A stretch of DNA of 64,000 nucleotides from JAHEZL01 sp046074525 (GCA_046074525.1 JBJTOK010000052.1:46865-110864), one strand, 5' to 3'; shown: positions 33,993 to 42,278, numbered from the stretch's first letter. The notes: a model not told the origin generated them from the sequence alone. Program-made: numbers and translations.

Positions 33993-36417
33993 TCACTAAA
34001 GTAATTTCGCCGGTGAAGGCATTAAGAACAACTGTATCGCCATCTTTTAATTGAGAGGTGGCTTTTTCCACACCTACAACAGCCGGAATTCCAAACTCGC
34101 GGGAAACAATGGCGCCGTGAGAAAGCATGCCACCCCTTTCTACAATCAATCCGCTGATTAAAGGAAAAACCACCACCCATCCCGGATCGGTTTGGCGCGT
34201 AACAAGGATGTCGCCTTTTTTCAATTTGTGCGCTTCCATCACAGAGTGGAGCACTGTTACTCTTGCCTGAATTTTTCCGCCGCAGGCGCAAAGTCCTTTC
34301 AAATGTCCGTTTGCTGTTGTGTTTTTGGATGGCAATTCTTCGGGAGAAGGGAATTCGCCTAAGTTGCTGAAAAAATCGTCGGGGTAAACCAGTGTCGATT
34401 GTGTTGTGAAATGTTCTTTGCTTAATTGAACTTGTTTTTTCACTGCGGAGGGCAGCATGGACGAAGAGTTGAGTGCTTCAATAATTTCGGAGTAGCGCAG
34501 ATAAAAAACATCGTTTGCGTTATCCAGAAATTTCCTTTTCTGGAATTCACTGCCGCATTTTTCTACGATTTTCTTAAACTGAAAGTACAGGCTGGCTTGT
34601 TTTAAACGTACGCGCTCACGGGCCGAAATGCCTTTGTAGGCCAATCGGATCAATGATTTTAATAAGGTGACGTGTGTGATGGATTTGAAAATGTTGATGC
34701 CGTTTTTCTTCCAGATCGTTTTTTTGAAATCGCGCAACACCTGTTCCCTTTCTTTCGCTTTTTGTGCAATCAACTCTTCCGGATTGGCGTCGGGCAAGGC
34801 ATCGTATTGCTTTAGCAGATCAATAAATCGTGCAGGCTCTTCTGTGTAGGTTTTGCTGGTAAGCATCAGCTCTCCCGAACAGCGGAAACCAAATTCTTTT
34901 AAATAGCGGAGGATGAGTTTGTGCGCTTCGGAGTTTCTGGTTTTAATTTCTTCCCAAAATTCTTCGGCACTCAGCGCAATGAATTTTTTATATGTTTCGG
35001 GATCTTTGCGCAACGCCAATTTTATGGTATACATTAATACAATAGGCTCGCTGCTGATTAAGTTGGGAATAGCCTGTATAAGCTGATTGTGGATGCCTTC
35101 GGCTTTTTCGTCGTAGTACTTTGCACAAAATTTACCGAGTAGTCCGTGGTACAGCATCGCGAAAAAATCGGCCAGCGATGCCCTGTACCAGCTGTGCATG
35201 CGTATTTCAATAAAGTCGTGAAAGCTGTGTTTGATTTCTTCTAAGGCAATGGCTTTTTGGGCTTGCTGCTGATAAAGATCGGCGTGATTTTCAAAAGTCT
35301 TTACCGTTTTTTCCAAAGAAGAATTGAAACGGATGACTTCCCTGATGAAGCGCAGTTTACTGCCTTTTTCTTTTGTTTCTGTTTTTTTCTCCTGGTTGTA
35401 GCCCACGAAATTATCGAAGGATTTTAAAAGCATTTCCGAAAAAGGCGAAGCTGAAATAATTTCGTGAATGCTGCTCATGTTGTAATACATCTTACAGCCA
35501 TGAACCGCAATAACGTTGGCGTAAGCAGCTTCCAATTCCTGAATTTTTTCGGAGGAAATGAGGAATAAGCGCGACAGGTTTTTAAAATAATGATAATAAG
35601 ATTCGCGGGCGATGGAATAGAGCAGGGGTGTAATGGCCTCGGGATAATTTTCGTTGACGTTGGTATTCGACCAGTACACGCGCTTGCTTTTGGTCGCCGT
35701 GGTAATCGGCCGGCATTGTACTATGTAAAAGGTATTGTCTTTAATGGCCCATTCAATGTCCAAAGCTTGAGAGTAGAGTAATTCCAGGGCTTCGGTCGCC
35801 GCTATTCCTTCATCAAAAGAGAAAGGAGTTTTTTCGAAAAAAGTCTGGTTGTCACGTGAAAAAGTAAAGTTGTGCGGATTTACTTTTCCGCTGACCAATT
35901 GTTCGCCGTGGCCTTCAATATATTCTACTAAAATGTTTTTTTCATTCATCGGATGCCGCGAAAAAATCACTCCGGCATAATCGGGTGCAATAAGCTGCTG
36001 CATTATTACCGCCATTCCTTTGAGTTGTACGCCCGATGTTTTTTGATAAACGGCTACCTGATCTTTTTGATAGGATTTCCAGCAAAGGAGTAATTTTGCG
36101 AGTACATCGTTGATATTGTTTGCGGCCTGAAAAGATTCCAATTGTCCGGCAAAAGAATTGCCTTCACCATCCTCGCCAATGGCCGAACTGCGTACCATAT
36201 AGCCATTAGCGGGAATAGCGCTCAAGGCATTTTGGACTTCATTTTTAAAATGTTCGCTGAATTCTTTCTTCCTGATAAAAAAATCTTCAAAGGCCGAGGC
36301 GTTGATCACAAAGCCCTCCGGCACCCGAAAACCGGCTCTTTTCATTTTTGCTAAATGAAAAGCCTTGGCACCCGACTGGCTTTCTTGGAGTATGCTATTT
36401 AAGCTTTGGATATACAT
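33985..36417 (-). CDS. PEP-synthase/rifampin-phosphotransferase-like dikinase
   Basis: The 810-residue protein has an ATP-grasp domain at ~1-290 (GAKAFHLAKMKRAGFRVPEG, VRSSAIGEDGEGNSFAGQ, IEWAIKDNTFYIVQCRPI). A mostly helical middle (~300-700) matches nothing I know. The swivelling phosphohistidine domain at the end has TDPGWVVVFPLISG and GGMLSHGAIVSREFGIPAVVGV. His767 is the expected phospho-carrier, 43 residues from the end; in rifampin phosphotransferase I recall 42. The PEP-binding barrel of true PEP synthase is absent. The expected chemistry is therefore ATP + substrate + water to AMP + Pi + phospho-substrate. The helical substrate domain should define the acceptor. It begins on the base after the CarS-like stop. 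Confidence 0.82.
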   Translation of the reverse strand: MYIQSLNSILQESQSGAKAFHLAKMKRAGFRVPEGFVINASAFEDFFIRKKEFSEHFKNEVQNALSAIPANGYMVRSSAIGEDGEGNSFAGQLESFQAANNINDVLAKLLLCWKSYQKDQVAVYQKTSGVQLKGMAVIMQQLIAPDYAGVIFSRHPMNEKNILVEYIEGHGEQLVSGKVNPHNFTFSRDNQTFFEKTPFSFDEGIAATEALELLYSQALDIEWAIKDNTFYIVQCRPITTATKSKRVYWSNTNVNENYPEAITPLLYSIARESYYHYFKNLSRLFLISSEKIQELEAAYANVIAVHGCKMYYNMSSIHEIISASPFSEMLLKSFDNFVGYNQEKKTETKEKGSKLRFIREVIRFNSSLEKTVKTFENHADLYQQQAQKAIALEEIKHSFHDFIEIRMHSWYRASLADFFAMLYHGLLGKFCAKYYDEKAEGIHNQLIQAIPNLISSEPIVLMYTIKLALRKDPETYKKFIALSAEEFWEEIKTRNSEAHKLILRYLKEFGFRCSGELMLTSKTYTEEPARFIDLLKQYDALPDANPEELIAQKAKEREQVLRDFKKTIWKKNGINIFKSITHVTLLKSLIRLAYKGISARERVRLKQASLYFQFKKIVEKCGSEFQKRKFLDNANDVFYLRYSEIIEALNSSSMLPSAVKKQVQLSKEHFTTQSTLVYPDDFFSNLGEFPSPEELPSKNTTANGHLKGLCACGGKIQARVTVLHSVMEAHKLKKGDILVTRQTDPGWVVVFPLISGLIVERGGMLSHGAIVSREFGIPAVVGVEKATSQLKDGDTVVLNAFTGEITLVNE

Positions 36418-36933
36418 TTAAAAAGAAGCCTTGATTTTTAATTTCACTAAAATGAAGGAAGAAATAACATGGGTTCCGCTGCAAATGCAATAGAGCAGCA
36501 GAGCGTTTTTCCAATCTACATAACCCATAAGAAAATATACCAGACTGAGTCCGAAAGCGGAATCAGATTTGTCGATCCAGCTGAAGAAATAGCGGTAGCG
36601 CTGGTGTTGCTCGCCGGGCCCCACGCCTAATTTTCTTTTCATATAGGAGTTGGGCAATTCAAATAACAAATAGGTGAAGCCCAAAATAGCGCCTATCAAT
36701 GCTGAATTTTCCAATGGGATGGAACAGATACGGGTGATGAATAATACAATCAATGCGTTAACCACGACTAAAAAAGCAAAGCCCCTCCAGGTTTTATTTT
36801 TTCCGAAAAGTTTGTCGGAGATTGGAATGTTAATGCTTTGCAGCCATGCCTTTTTTACTACCAGCATGTGCAGCGTATTGGTCATCACCAAAGGCAAAAC
36901 CACAATCAGGCTATGTTGCAAAAGGCTATTCAT
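36418..36933 (-). CDS. CDP-archaeol synthase (CarS/DUF46)-like protein
   Basis: The 171-residue protein has four or five membrane helices. Family marks are a DKLFGKNKTWRGF stretch (~42-54; the archaeal pattern is G..lfGdgKTwrG), GAILGFTYLLFELPNSYMKRKLGVGPGE (~85-112) and WIDKSDSAFG (~122), whose acidic pair fits the metal-binding D..DS of the family. CarS enzymes transfer CMP from CTP onto a lipid phosphate, in archaea unsaturated archaetidic acid. In this operon the acceptor could be an isoprenoid- or acyl-glycerol phosphate. It overlaps the HMG-CoA reductase fusion by 8 bases. The family call is good; the substrate is inferred. Confidence 0.75.
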   Translation of the reverse strand: MNSLLQHSLIVVLPLVMTNTLHMLVVKKAWLQSINIPISDKLFGKNKTWRGFAFLVVVNALIVLFITRICSIPLENSALIGAILGFTYLLFELPNSYMKRKLGVGPGEQHQRYRYFFSWIDKSDSAFGLSLVYFLMGYVDWKNALLLYCICSGTHVISSFILVKLKIKASF

Positions 36934-39181
36934 TCAATAAATCTAACATTCGCAAAGCAACAGATAAAATGCGGCTGGAGAAATCGTATTTGATTAATAT
37001 GCCTGATACTTCGTAAAAAGATACGCGGCTGGCGACGTAGGTTTTAAGCGAATAGCGATAAGTTTTTTTCCATTCCTCTGGGCTGTAATTTGGATTTAAC
37101 GCAGCATAGTGATCGAGGTATTTCATCATCTCCTCTTTGGAAAATCCGGGTGGCAAAACAAAACTCAAAAACTCCACGATGTCCCTGCTCGGGAAATCTT
37201 TTACCGCCAGCTCCCAGTCGTAAATACAAACGCCCCCATTTTTGCGGATGGCGATGTTTCGCGGATTACAATCGTTGTGGATGACTGTTAGGGGAATCGT
37301 AATTTCCTGGGCTTCTTTTTCCCAGTGGGGCATATCCTGCATTAAGTTTTTCAAAGCCTTGCTATCAGCAGATCCTTCATTGATGATAATCGACAATAAT
37401 TTTTCATACAAAGGCAGTGCTTTCCAGGCATAAAACTCTTGTGTGGATTGTATTTCTTTGGCTTTTGAATGGTTGTGGAAAGTGGACATTACCGCCAAAA
37501 CCTGTTTGATTTGTTCTTCCTGCCACAGTTCGGGTTTGTTTTCTGAGTTGACGATGCTCAGCTGGGAATAATCCAGAAACTCCTGAATGAAAAAATAGAT
37601 TTCACGGGCTTCATTTACCATTTTTCCATAGTAGTGCGGAATGGAGTTGAATTTTTCCTGAAACAAAAAGTGGTTGATGTCTAATTCTTTCAGATGGCAG
37701 TTTTTGTATTCCAGTACGTCTTTGTATTCTTTAATCAAATCGGAAAGCTTGGGATCGATGGAAGCTGCAATCACGTGTAATCCTTTGATGACTTCTTCGT
37801 CGAGTGGTTTCGATTTGAGTAATAATTTTTGTTCGCCCAGTTGCAGAGTGGTAAAACCCATTAATTTCTTGCTGATTTTAGCAGCAACATTAGTGATAAT
37901 GCCGTTTTCCAAAAGAGTTTCCTCTATCACCCGAATACTGGAGTTGCGGTGTTTTTCCTCCAGGCATTTGTGAAGAAAATCGGGTTTGAGTTCCGATTTC
38001 AGCAGCCATTTCACGGGTTTGTTTCTTCCCAGCTTTTCGTGTGCTTTGGCGAATTCACCGCTGACGATGGCGGCGTAAGTGGAGATTTCTAGTCCGAGTG
38101 CAAATCCTGCAATCAACTGTGCAAAGCGTTCCGCTTTTCCGCTGCCCAGGCAACCCATCATGGTTAAAGCTTCAGTTTGTTTGGCCAGGTGTGTACCACC
38201 TCCTACGGTGCCAATCACCAGGTTGGGAAGAGTAAGTTGTAAATACAATCCGCCTTCCTTTCTTTCCAAATGCAAAATGCCGGTTCCCGATTCGTGTACC
38301 GAAGCAAGGTCCTGGCCGGTAGCTGCAAAAATAGATGCAATGGCATTGGCTACGTTGATGTTGTAACCCACCATGCCATCCTGCTTGGCCAGTTTTGTAG
38401 AAGGGTGGAAGCAATTTTCCATTTTTTCGGAAGTAGTGCGCAATATGTCGCGGATAATTTTTTCGTGCAGAAAACATTCGGCAATTACATGTATGCCTCG
38501 TCCTTCTTCAATATTGTTTTGGGATATTTTTTTATCCGAAGCACCATTTCCCTCAATCACAAAGTCGACAGGTACAATACCTGTTTTTTGTTTAAACTCT
38601 TCCACGATAAACAACATGGCGTGCCAGGTACAGGTGGTGGTCATGTTTTGTCCCGACGCATCGCCGGTGCGGTAGATGAATTTTAAATGAACATTTTCGT
38701 TTTGCTGGATGATTTTGATTTCCAGCAATTCGGCATGATTGGAGTATTTTTTGGTGATCGCCTTTATGGCTTCAAAATTAGCTTCAATAAATACCACAAA
38801 AACATTGGCATCTAGTTCGCTTTCGAACAAAAACAAAGGTGCACGACTCATCTTTTGCCACAGCACTTTTGCCGAAAATCCACCGCTTAAACTCAAAGCC
38901 TTGGAACCACGGTTCATGCTGGAGATCAAAGCGCCTTCCAGTGTTGCTGCTGCGCAATACACCAGTTCGTCGTCATTAAACAGGAGTGGTCCCACCATAC
39001 CCACCGGGATTTCCACGGTGCCGATGTACGACTCGATATTGTTTTGAATTTGGGAAAGATCGAGAGAAGCATCCGACAGATTTTTAAAAGGCAATTGCTT
39101 GTCTTTTAAAAAATCCAGTCGCATTTGCGTGGAAGTGCTGGTAACTAAACCTCTGCCGGGAACTATAGGTAGTGAGCTCAT
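36926..39181 (-). CDS. HMG-CoA reductase fused to an APH/choline-kinase-like domain
   Basis: Starting at ATG 39,181 (4 bases after the desaturase stop) gives 751 residues. Residues ~1-395 are class I HMG-CoA reductase: ATLEGALISSMNRGSKALS, RTGDASGQNM, EEGRGIHVIAE, AKQDGMVGYNINVANAIAS, TGQDLASVHES, LVIGTVGGGTHLAKQTE. The catalytic set is complete: Glu82, Lys241, Asp291, His381. Residues ~420-751 are a separate kinase-like fold: ATP-site Lys in KLLLKSKP, catalytic HNDCNPRN (His635, Asp637, Asn642) and metal Asp655 in IYDWELA, as in aminoglycoside/choline kinases. The reductase should make mevalonate; the kinase substrate is unknown. No frameshift or stop separates the halves. An in-frame ATG at 39,220 would add 13 residues. 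Confidence 0.88.
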   Translation of the reverse strand: MSSLPIVPGRGLVTSTSTQMRLDFLKDKQLPFKNLSDASLDLSQIQNNIESYIGTVEIPVGMVGPLLFNDDELVYCAAATLEGALISSMNRGSKALSLSGGFSAKVLWQKMSRAPLFLFESELDANVFVVFIEANFEAIKAITKKYSNHAELLEIKIIQQNENVHLKFIYRTGDASGQNMTTTCTWHAMLFIVEEFKQKTGIVPVDFVIEGNGASDKKISQNNIEEGRGIHVIAECFLHEKIIRDILRTTSEKMENCFHPSTKLAKQDGMVGYNINVANAIASIFAATGQDLASVHESGTGILHLERKEGGLYLQLTLPNLVIGTVGGGTHLAKQTEALTMMGCLGSGKAERFAQLIAGFALGLEISTYAAIVSGEFAKAHEKLGRNKPVKWLLKSELKPDFLHKCLEEKHRNSSIRVIEETLLENGIITNVAAKISKKLMGFTTLQLGEQKLLLKSKPLDEEVIKGLHVIAASIDPKLSDLIKEYKDVLEYKNCHLKELDINHFLFQEKFNSIPHYYGKMVNEAREIYFFIQEFLDYSQLSIVNSENKPELWQEEQIKQVLAVMSTFHNHSKAKEIQSTQEFYAWKALPLYEKLLSIIINEGSADSKALKNLMQDMPHWEKEAQEITIPLTVIHNDCNPRNIAIRKNGGVCIYDWELAVKDFPSRDIVEFLSFVLPPGFSKEEMMKYLDHYAALNPNYSPEEWKKTYRYSLKTYVASRVSFYEVSGILIKYDFSSRILSVALRMLDLLNE

Positions 39182-39185
39182 CAGG

Positions 39186-40124
39186 CTAATTCGCTTTGTT
39201 GATACAATCTTTAAAAACATCGGAGTAGGTGTGGGAGATATGGAAATTCTCTTTCACCGTATCGTGTTTCAGTAATTCGTTGTGGACTTTAGGCAAATGA
39301 TAACAAGGGATGCCGGGATACAAATGATGTTCGCAGTGGTAAGAGATGTTTTTGGGTACGAGGAGCAAATGGGTTAAAAATCCGTGTTTGGTGGTGCGGG
39401 TTTGCAGGGCCAGTTCTTTTCCTTCGATACCCGAATGCTCGGCCACCCTTCGCAGTCGGTTGGCTACCTGTGTCCAGGTGGCAAAGGGAATGATCCAGTA
39501 TTTAACTAGTAACATTCCGCTGTCGAAATACACGAACGGGGAAATCACCAGCACATAAAAAAGGATTCTTGCTATAGTATACCACAGTGGCGCTTTGTCT
39601 TTTTTCACTTTCATCTGCTTGCTCGACATTACCCTGAAGGTTTCAAATATTCCCAAGCCGCTGATTTGGGTGAGGATGATTTTTGAGAATTTTTTAAATG
39701 ACATGGGGAAGTGCCAGTTGTCATCGGTTTTGGCAACATAGTCGGGATCTTGTTCGGTGTTTAGCCATTTGTGATGGGCCAGGTGTTTTACGCGGTACGA
39801 TCTCATGGAGATAAACAGAGGCCAGGCACAAAAAACTTCGCCCAGGAAATTGTTCAGCGTTTTGTTCTTGGAAAGTAGGCGATGCGTTGATTCATGCATG
39901 ATCAAGCCCAAAGCCAATAACCGGGCACCAATAAAAACCACGCATATAATATATAGGGGCCAGTTGAAATAGCGTTCGCAAAAATAAGCCGCGGCAATAA
40001 TTAAGGTCCATTCTATTATAATGGAGAAAATGCCGCGTAAAGTGCTGACTTCGTGCAAAGATTTTAAAATATCCCTAGGCACAAGTCCTTTCAATTGATT
40101 AGGATGATTGACTAAAACTGACAT
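39186..40124 (-). CDS. Membrane fatty-acid-desaturase-superfamily protein (1st in operon)
   Basis: The 312-residue protein is the first gene of the lipid operon. The histidine boxes are HESTH (~89-93), HLAHHKW (~128) and HCEHHLYPGIPCYHLPKVH (~265), spaced and flanked by membrane helices as in acyl desaturases; the last box (H.EHH..P..P..L) is the best match to delta-type desaturases. It differs clearly from the desaturase at 30,630, so this is not a tandem copy. A putative promoter with an internal dyad lies 25-55 bases upstream. Confidence 0.87.
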   Translation of the reverse strand: MSVLVNHPNQLKGLVPRDILKSLHEVSTLRGIFSIIIEWTLIIAAAYFCERYFNWPLYIICVVFIGARLLALGLIMHESTHRLLSKNKTLNNFLGEVFCAWPLFISMRSYRVKHLAHHKWLNTEQDPDYVAKTDDNWHFPMSFKKFSKIILTQISGLGIFETFRVMSSKQMKVKKDKAPLWYTIARILFYVLVISPFVYFDSGMLLVKYWIIPFATWTQVANRLRRVAEHSGIEGKELALQTRTTKHGFLTHLLLVPKNISYHCEHHLYPGIPCYHLPKVHNELLKHDTVKENFHISHTYSDVFKDCINKAN

Positions 40125-40148
40125 AGTATGTGATCCAACATTCGCGGG

Positions 40149-40179
40149 GCAAATTAAGTCATTTTGACTAATCTATCAA
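40149..40179 (-). promoter_or_regulatory. Promoter with dyad operator of the nine-gene lipid operon
   Basis: On the - strand: TTG (40,177-40,179), a 20-base spacer, then TAATTTGC (40,149-40,156), close to TAnnTTTG. Within the spacer is a perfect dyad AGTCA-AAA-TGACT (40,157-40,169), a likely repressor site between -33 and -7. The ATG is about 25 bases downstream. Confidence 0.5.
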
Positions 40180-40293
40180 TTTGTTAGGAAGATTTCACAG
40201 TTTTATTGAGTAGTTGGTAGATGACTAAATGGAAAGTTTTTCAGGCCGAAAGCGCTGTTCTTCGTTGAACGAACAATTACAATTTCTACGGGA

Positions 40294-40635
40294 AAATATT
40301 TACCCTTGCTATTCTTTGTGATATTATCTCTTACTGCAAAAGCGCAACCACTGAGTGGTGTCAAGTGTTTTGGTTCAAAGGCTTTACAGATTTAATTCGG
40401 TGCCGAAAGTTTTAACTGAGAAGAATGAGATGAAAGTATTGCCTATTCCGGTGGAAAATCAATTGAAAATTGGTTTGTCCGCAGGAACGAATTCTTATAC
40501 GATTGTGATGTGTTTGAAAAACAAGCCTGCAGTACTGTTGTCAACACTGGTGCACAAGTAATGGAAGTGGATTTTGCAACGTTTAAAATTGGAATTTACA
40601 TTGTGAAAACTCTTTGCAATAACAATCGGGTTCAA
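40294..40635 (+). pseudogene. Relic of a T9SS secreted protein: signal peptide joined to sorting-domain remains
   Basis: One frame (from 40,294) reads KYLPLLFFVILSLTAKAQPL, a typical signal peptide without a usable ATG, and stops at 40,393-40,395. Soon after, MKVLPIPVENQLKIGLSAG (from 40,430) and, in another frame, MEVDFATFKIGIYIVKTL are the start and end of a type A sorting domain (V.PNPV...GIYIVK). The body of the protein is missing and the domain is frameshifted. This fills most of the ~510-base gap between the lipid operon and the methyltransferase gene; the remainder shows only the operon promoter. Confidence 0.65.
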
Positions 40636-41433
40636 TTACTTCAGCTCAATCAAATAATATCCGCAAGTGGTAAAGTAATTCCTTATATAAGGGATCGTTG
40701 CAATGAATCCCGCCTGCTTTCGCGGTTTTAGCTTGAACTTGTATTTGTAAATCGGATTGAACAAATACAATTGCTTGTTGGTGATTTTATATCCTTCGGC
40801 TTTTACGATGCGTTCAAAACGCTCCAGTGAAATTCCGGTGTCCTTGATGTCCATGAGTTCATCAATGATGCCTTGCGGTTCGCCAAACATTTTTAATATT
40901 CCTTTGTACATGAATTTCGGAAGCAAATGAAACCACGGCAGCAGGTGCAAAAACTTACTGTTGCAAATCTGCTGGTGACCACCGAAAGGCATTTGCCATG
41001 GTGGAAATCCGAAAAATATTTTTCCGCCCGGCGCCAGGAATTTTTTGAATTCGTGCATCACTTTTTCCTGATTTGGAATATGCTCAATCACGTCTTTCAA
41101 AATGATGAGATCGAAGAGAAAAGGAAGGTCCTTTTGCGGATCGATATCGTAAATGTTTTTGTTGATGAGTGTGAATTGTTCTTTCGGAATTTCGGCTGAG
41201 AGATAATGATTGGCGAGATCGAGTCGGCTTTGCAGCAGTTCAATACCCACGCCCTTTGCACCTTTTGCAAGAAAGGAGCACAACACACCACCTTCGGCGC
41301 AACCAATTTCCAGCACTCTTAATGATGAATCGATCTTTACATGAGGATCAACAAAAGGATGAATGAACTCCTTTGCATTGTCTTTTTGCTGCAAGTAATA
41401 CTCGTCTTTATTTTTATGGAAGTCGAAAGACAT
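40636..41433 (-). CDS. Class I SAM-dependent methyltransferase
   Basis: The 265-residue cytoplasmic protein has motif I VLEIGCAEGGVLCSFLA (~36-52), the acidic VGIELLQSRLD loop, LFDLIILKDVIEHI (~112) and PGGKIFFGFPPWQMPFGGHQQI. The FPPW...GGHQ segment occurs in a group of Bacteroidota methyltransferases of unknown substrate. It starts 2 bases after the N-acetylglucosamine-kinase-like gene, so the two are co-transcribed. Its C-terminal ~100 residues (LHLLPWFHLLPKFMYKGIL, KYKFKLKPRKQ) may be membrane-associated. Confidence 0.82.
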   Translation of the reverse strand: MSFDFHKNKDEYYLQQKDNAKEFIHPFVDPHVKIDSSLRVLEIGCAEGGVLCSFLAKGAKGVGIELLQSRLDLANHYLSAEIPKEQFTLINKNIYDIDPQKDLPFLFDLIILKDVIEHIPNQEKVMHEFKKFLAPGGKIFFGFPPWQMPFGGHQQICNSKFLHLLPWFHLLPKFMYKGILKMFGEPQGIIDELMDIKDTGISLERFERIVKAEGYKITNKQLYLFNPIYKYKFKLKPRKQAGFIATIPYIRNYFTTCGYYLIELK

Positions 41434-41435
41434 TT

Positions 41436-42278
41436 TTATGCAGAATGATATTCAATTAATTTTTCCATTGGTGCAGGAATGATACGTCCTACCTTTGTTC
41501 CGCAAGCCTGCGCGGCTTTCCTCAGGTTTTTGGAGAAATAATAAGCGATAGAGCCGATGAAGTGCACTTGCAGGTTTTGGTAATCATCGTATTTGCTGAC
41601 GTGGCGCTTGAAAAATTCTCGGAAGCGCTCATCAACCAGTTGTTGTACTATAGGTTCTTCCTTGTTTTCGGTAAGAAATTTCGCATAATTTCCACAGTAG
41701 GCATTAAGGTGTTTGGTGCTGTATATTTCACCAACCAGTGTTTGTTTGCTGACTTTATAATTCTCTTCAAATTTTTCTTCAAGATGAAGAGGGAGTTCGC
41801 CATACATATAGTACTTGATGAGTTCGCGACCGAGATCGGCACCGCTGCCTTCATCACCAAGCAGAAAGCCTAGCGACGGTACATTGTCGATAATTTTTTC
41901 GCCGTCGTACAAACACGTGTTGGCACCAGTTCCGAGGATGCAGGCTATGCCTCTTTCCCTACCGCAAACGGCACGTGCCGACCCCATTAAATCGTGAGTG
42001 ATGTATATAGCAGCGTTTGGGAAAAAGGTGATGAGTGCTGTACGCACAACATTTATTTTTTCTTCGTTGGAGCAGCCCGAACCATAAAAGTACAGTTGTC
42101 TTACTCTGTTGAGTAATTCTTTTTTATCAGCAAATATGGGTTCCAGCAAGGCTTTGATTTCTTCACTGGAATAAAAATGAGGATTGAAGCCCTGCGATTT
42201 GATCAGCGTCATTTTTTTATTGTCCTCAACAAAAGACCAGTCGGTTTTTGTTGATCCCATATCGGCTACTACAAACAT
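41436..42278 (-). CDS. BadF/N-acetylglucosamine-kinase-like ATPase
   Basis: The 280-residue protein of the ASKHA (actin/hexokinase) fold has PHOSPHATE-1-type VADMGSTKTDW at residues 3-13, YGSGCSNEEK (~68), the catalytic region CGRERGIACILGTGANTC (~108) and GFLLGDEGSGADLGRELIKYY (~135). This pattern is that of bacterial N-acetylglucosamine kinases within the BadF/BadG/BcrA/BcrD family. It should phosphorylate an amino sugar, perhaps recycled from peptidoglycan. It is divergent from the processing protease at 42,453 and first of a two-gene operon with the methyltransferase. Confidence 0.85.
   Translation of the reverse strand: MFVVADMGSTKTDWSFVEDNKKMTLIKSQGFNPHFYSSEEIKALLEPIFADKKELLNRVRQLYFYGSGCSNEEKINVVRTALITFFPNAAIYITHDLMGSARAVCGRERGIACILGTGANTCLYDGEKIIDNVPSLGFLLGDEGSGADLGRELIKYYMYGELPLHLEEKFEENYKVSKQTLVGEIYSTKHLNAYCGNYAKFLTENKEEPIVQQLVDERFREFFKRHVSKYDDYQNLQVHFIGSIAYYFSKNLRKAAQACGTKVGRIIPAPMEKLIEYHSA

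Noticed and set aside
33985..36417. Rifampin resistance gene
   Set aside because: The ATP and phosphohistidine domains match the RPH layout, but the middle domain is not recognisably the rifampin site and the gene is locked into a lipid operon, so drug resistance is not supported.
30023..40124. Carotenoid biosynthesis cluster
   Set aside because: The two desaturase-type proteins could be carotenoid hydroxylase or ketolase relatives, but no phytoene synthase, phytoene desaturase or cyclase is present, while CarS-like and PlsC-like genes do not fit.
30023..40124. Complete archaeal-type ether-lipid pathway
   Set aside because: No glycerol-1-phosphate dehydrogenase or GGGP synthase is in the window, so only part of such a pathway could be argued; kept as a hypothesis, not a call.
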